Assembly: GCA_947628195.1 (NCBI GenBank)
Contig: CANQZB010000038.1
Coordinates: 1-8,241 of the forward strand
Direction of reading: 5' to 3'
Source: an uncultured Clostridia bacterium
GTDB lineage: Bacteria > Bacillota > Clostridia > Christensenellales > UBA1242
DNA length: 8,241 nucleotides
The position numbers were made by a program, and so were the translations under genes. The notes beneath the pieces are model-generated. The model ran no database searches and was not told where the DNA came from. It was given only the letters and a program-made list of their open reading frames with translations. Of the stretch, positions 6,068 to 8,241 are shown piece after piece; within the stretch, counting starts at the first letter, position 1; every line of letters starts with the position of its first letter.

Positions 6068-6982
6068 TTAAAAAATCAATTCGTATAAAGCGTTGATGGC
6101 GCTGATTTCCCCGCTTTTTATTTTACAATCTAAATCCACATATTTTTGATATAAATTAATGTAGTAGTTAATGCCGTTTTTGTTTATAGCCTGGCGGGAA
6201 ATTTTTATTGCATAGGGTTTAATGCCCAGTATTTTAGATAGTTCGTCATCGTTTTTGTTAATGCAAATATACTGCATGCGTTTAAAATATCTGCCCATAT
6301 AGGAAAATAGCTCGTTGGAAGTGTTGTTTTTTATAAGTTCATTTAAAACTGACTGATATTTGGCATAATCTTTATTGTCTATTGCCGTTGTTAACAAATA
6401 AACTGCATATTCTGTTGTGTTTGCAACAAGATTTGTTACTGTTTTAATATCAATTAGCCCACCTTCCCCTACAAAACTGATGAGTTTGTTGAGCTCACTA
6501 ACTATGAAAGACATATTTCCGTTAGTCGCATCAATAATGTAATCCAGTGCTTGCTCTTGAATGGATATATTGCTTTTGGAAAGTGTGTTTAAAATATATT
6601 TTTGAATATCTTCTTTATCAAGTTTGGTGCAATCTATAGTTTCACCTGCTGTAAGTTTATCGGCATTTATTGTAACTACAACGGTGGAATTATCTACAAA
6701 ATCAAATTTGTTAAGCGTTTTAACCACTTCTGCGCTTGGGTTATTTAATACAACCAAGCGGTGCTCACTGCCTATAGGCAAAGTTGTTATATTTGCTATT
6801 AAATCTGGAGATTTCATTTTGTCCGCATCCAACTTTATAAAATTAAATTCTTCCAAATCTAAAACAACTGCCCTTTTTAAATTTGTAATTGCTTGGCGCA
6901 CCAAAAACATATCTTCCCCTTTTATATTATATAAAGGAAGTATTTCTTTTTTTAAGTTGGTGTTTAGTTCAATAAATTTCAT
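6068..6982 (-). CDS. holA: DNA polymerase III delta subunit
   Basis: HolA is the clamp-loader subunit that opens the beta sliding clamp. The 304 residues are somewhat shorter than the usual 320-345. Recognisable family features are YNIKGEDMFL at 18-27, DCTKLDKEDIQKYI at 117-130, the central helix pattern SELNKLISF at 162-170 (family ELEKL), and the end with IKSGEISAINALYELIF, where the family has D-x-x-IKSG. The subunit normally lacks a Walker ATPase site and none is seen. Position next to comEC and close to rpsT strongly supports the call. ATG 6982 has no Shine-Dalgarno sequence. A promoter whose -10 overlaps the comEC stop codon lies 7 bases upstream, so holA can be transcribed separately from comEC as well as by read-through. 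Confidence 0.9.
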   Translation of the reverse strand: MKFIELNTNLKKEILPLYNIKGEDMFLVRQAITNLKRAVVLDLEEFNFIKLDADKMKSPDLIANITTLPIGSEHRLVVLNNPSAEVVKTLNKFDFVDNSTVVVTINADKLTAGETIDCTKLDKEDIQKYILNTLSKSNISIQEQALDYIIDATNGNMSFIVSELNKLISFVGEGGLIDIKTVTNLVANTTEYAVYLLTTAIDNKDYAKYQSVLNELIKNNTSNELFSYMGRYFKRMQYICINKNDDELSKILGIKPYAIKISRQAINKNGINYYINLYQKYVDLDCKIKSGEISAINALYELIF

Positions 6983-6989
6983 TTTTGAT

Positions 6990-7019
6990 ATTATACCAAA
7001 GTTACGAATAAAATTGCAA
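6990..7019 (-). promoter_or_regulatory. holA promoter inside the comEC 3' end, predicted leaderless
   Basis: On the minus strand TTGCAA (7019-7014) and a perfect TATAAT (6995-6990) are 18 bases apart. The -10 contains the comEC stop TAA (6993-6991). The ATG of holA follows after 7 bases, placing the start point on or next to the start codon. This would let the essential holA be expressed when comEC is silent. Confidence 0.7.
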
Positions 7020-8241
7020 GCAATGTTAAGGTTAAAGCGTATTTATATCTATATTTTGAGGTGAAAAGCCTGCCCAACACAAAAATAATGCCGAAATAAA
7101 TAAACATTGAAATGTAAGGAATTTTAATTGTTGCAAAGTTGGCTATTGGCAAATTGCCAAGCAGATTTGCAATTATTGTTATAAAATTCAGAATGTAATT
7201 TATAGGATAAAGCAAATAAGTTACAAACGGCAGAATTAGCGACAAAATTGCCAAAACAAATATAACCACAAAGGCGATAGTAAATATAGGGATTAAAATT
7301 ATATTTGCCAAAAGTGAAATAATATTCAAATTTTGGAAGTAATAAGCCATTATTAGCATAAGTGAAATTGTTGTGGCAAGGCTTAAAGAAAAGCCGTCAA
7401 TTAACCAATTTGGCAATTTTGTTTTAATTAATAGTGATTTTAAAGGCTTATATAGCATAATTATGCCAACCACGCACGCAAAACTTAAAAGAAAACTTAC
7501 ATCAAAAGCCGATAAAGGATTAAAGCAAAATAAAATAATTCCTGCAAATGAAATTGCCGATAGACTATCATACTCCCTAAAGAATAATGGCGCCAATATG
7601 CCAAAAATTGCCATTACCGAAGCCCTTACGACCGAAACTGAAAATCCGCACAAATATGCATAAAATAATAGGAAAACTGACACAACTGCCAACCTACCCC
7701 AGCGCTTAACTTTTAACAAGTCTAAAATTTTATATAAAATTGCTGTAATAATGCCTACATGAAGGCCGGAAACGGCTAGCAAATGCGCAATGCCGGATAA
7801 TTTAAAGTTTGAATATAGGTTGTCTCCCAACATATCCTTATCCCCAAACAGCGCGGAATATGCATATTCGCCATTTTCGTTGGATAAGCCATTGTTTAAA
7901 TTGTTCTTTATAACTTGCCTTATCTTTTCGGCAAATGTTTGGTCGGTTTTTATATATTTCAAATCATCTATATCTGTAGTGAATGTATATTTTAAGTTTT
8001 CGCTATAATAAGTAGAATTTGGCGTTTCATAATAAAACAAGTCGTTCCTAAAATAGTTCATGGGCTTAAATTCCACAACACTGCCAATATCTATGTTTTC
8101 ATATAAGCCCAGGTCATCATAAATATAAATGATAATCTTGCTTTTTGCTTTGTTGTAATCAAATGTTACGCTATCCGCATAAACGCGAGTGTAACTTTCG
8201 GTTGGCTTTTCTACCCTATAAATGCGTGCGTGAACTTGTTC
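6991..8241 (-). CDS. comEC: ComEC/Rec2 DNA-uptake channel (N-terminal part beyond window edge)
   Basis: ComEC forms the inner-membrane channel for single-stranded DNA in natural transformation. The frame is open to the right edge (416 residues visible); a GTG at 8076 is internal. Residues about 1-60 look like the end of the DUF4131 OB-fold domain. HLLAVSGLHVG (about 153-163) is the family signature opening the competence domain, followed by VVRASVMA, then FNPLSAFDVSFLLSFA. About nine to ten hydrophobic helices follow. The protein stops right after a last membrane segment, LTLTLLAILFVTLV. The C-terminal beta-lactamase-like domain found in B. subtilis ComEC (about 776 residues) is absent. comEC is followed by holA, as in many Bacillota. 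Whether comEA and comEB lie upstream cannot be seen. Confidence 0.92.
   Translation of the reverse strand, partial: EQVHARIYRVEKPTESYTRVYADSVTFDYNKAKSKIIIYIYDDLGLYENIDIGSVVEFKPMNYFRNDLFYYETPNSTYYSENLKYTFTTDIDDLKYIKTDQTFAEKIRQVIKNNLNNGLSNENGEYAYSALFGDKDMLGDNLYSNFKLSGIAHLLAVSGLHVGIITAILYKILDLLKVKRWGRLAVVSVFLLFYAYLCGFSVSVVRASVMAIFGILAPLFFREYDSLSAISFAGIILFCFNPLSAFDVSFLLSFACVVGIIMLYKPLKSLLIKTKLPNWLIDGFSLSLATTISLMLIMAYYFQNLNIISLLANIILIPIFTIAFVVIFVLAILSLILPFVTYLLYPINYILNFITIIANLLGNLPIANFATIKIPYISMFIYFGIIFVLGRLFTSKYRYKYALTLTLLAILFVTLV

Noticed and set aside
8074..8076. GTG as the start of comEC.
   Set aside because: The frame stays open for 55 more codons to the window edge, with OB-fold-like sequence, so the gene begins outside the window.
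1..8241. CRISPR arrays, tRNA or rRNA genes, insertion sequences, attachment sites.
   Set aside because: I saw no regular repeats, tRNA cloverleaf patterns, transposase genes or terminal inverted repeats anywhere in the window.

Overview
The window is AT-rich (about 30% G+C by eye, not counted) and looks like ordinary chromosome of a low-G+C Bacillota (Firmicutes). The best support is the gene order comEC-holA next to rpsT, the same neighbourhood as in Bacillus subtilis and many clostridia, together with good GGAGG-type ribosome sites and sigma-A-like promoters. All eight complete stop codons are TAA or TAG, and TGG encodes Trp, so nothing suggests a changed genetic code. The genus cannot be named from this piece.

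Layout: (1) 1-305, minus: 5' end of miaB (tRNA methylthiotransferase), cut by the window edge. (2) 291-341: a back-to-back promoter region with a palindromic -10, serving miaB on one strand and a class A penicillin-binding protein on the other. (3) 395-2632, plus: the bifunctional PBP. (4) 2642-4988, minus: murI followed by glmS, with glmS split by a frameshift into a glutaminase ORF and an isomerase ORF. (5) 5004-5056: divergent murI and rpsT promoters that may share one palindromic -35. (6) 5078-5335, plus: rpsT, with a bidirectional terminator. (7) 5364-6026, minus: YgjP-type zinc peptidase-like protein. (8) 6068-6982, minus: holA. (9) 6991-8241, minus: comEC without its N-terminal part. 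There is no gene-free stretch above 300 bases.

How the genes work together: MurI (D-glutamate), GlmS (glucosamine-6-phosphate for UDP-GlcNAc) and the PBP (polymerising and crosslinking) all serve peptidoglycan synthesis. holA and comEC belong to DNA replication and DNA uptake; rpsT and miaB serve translation.

I see no new defence, mobile or metabolic system. The most interesting signal is regulatory. Three minus-strand genes (miaB, the ygjP-like gene, holA) each have a sigma-A-like -10 ending exactly 7 bases before ATG and no Shine-Dalgarno sequence, so their mRNAs should be leaderless or nearly so. By contrast, glmS (inside an operon) and rpsT have clear Shine-Dalgarno sequences. Other points to check are the split glmS, a glutamate racemase about 25-30 residues short in its middle, and a ComEC ending without the usual beta-lactamase-like domain.
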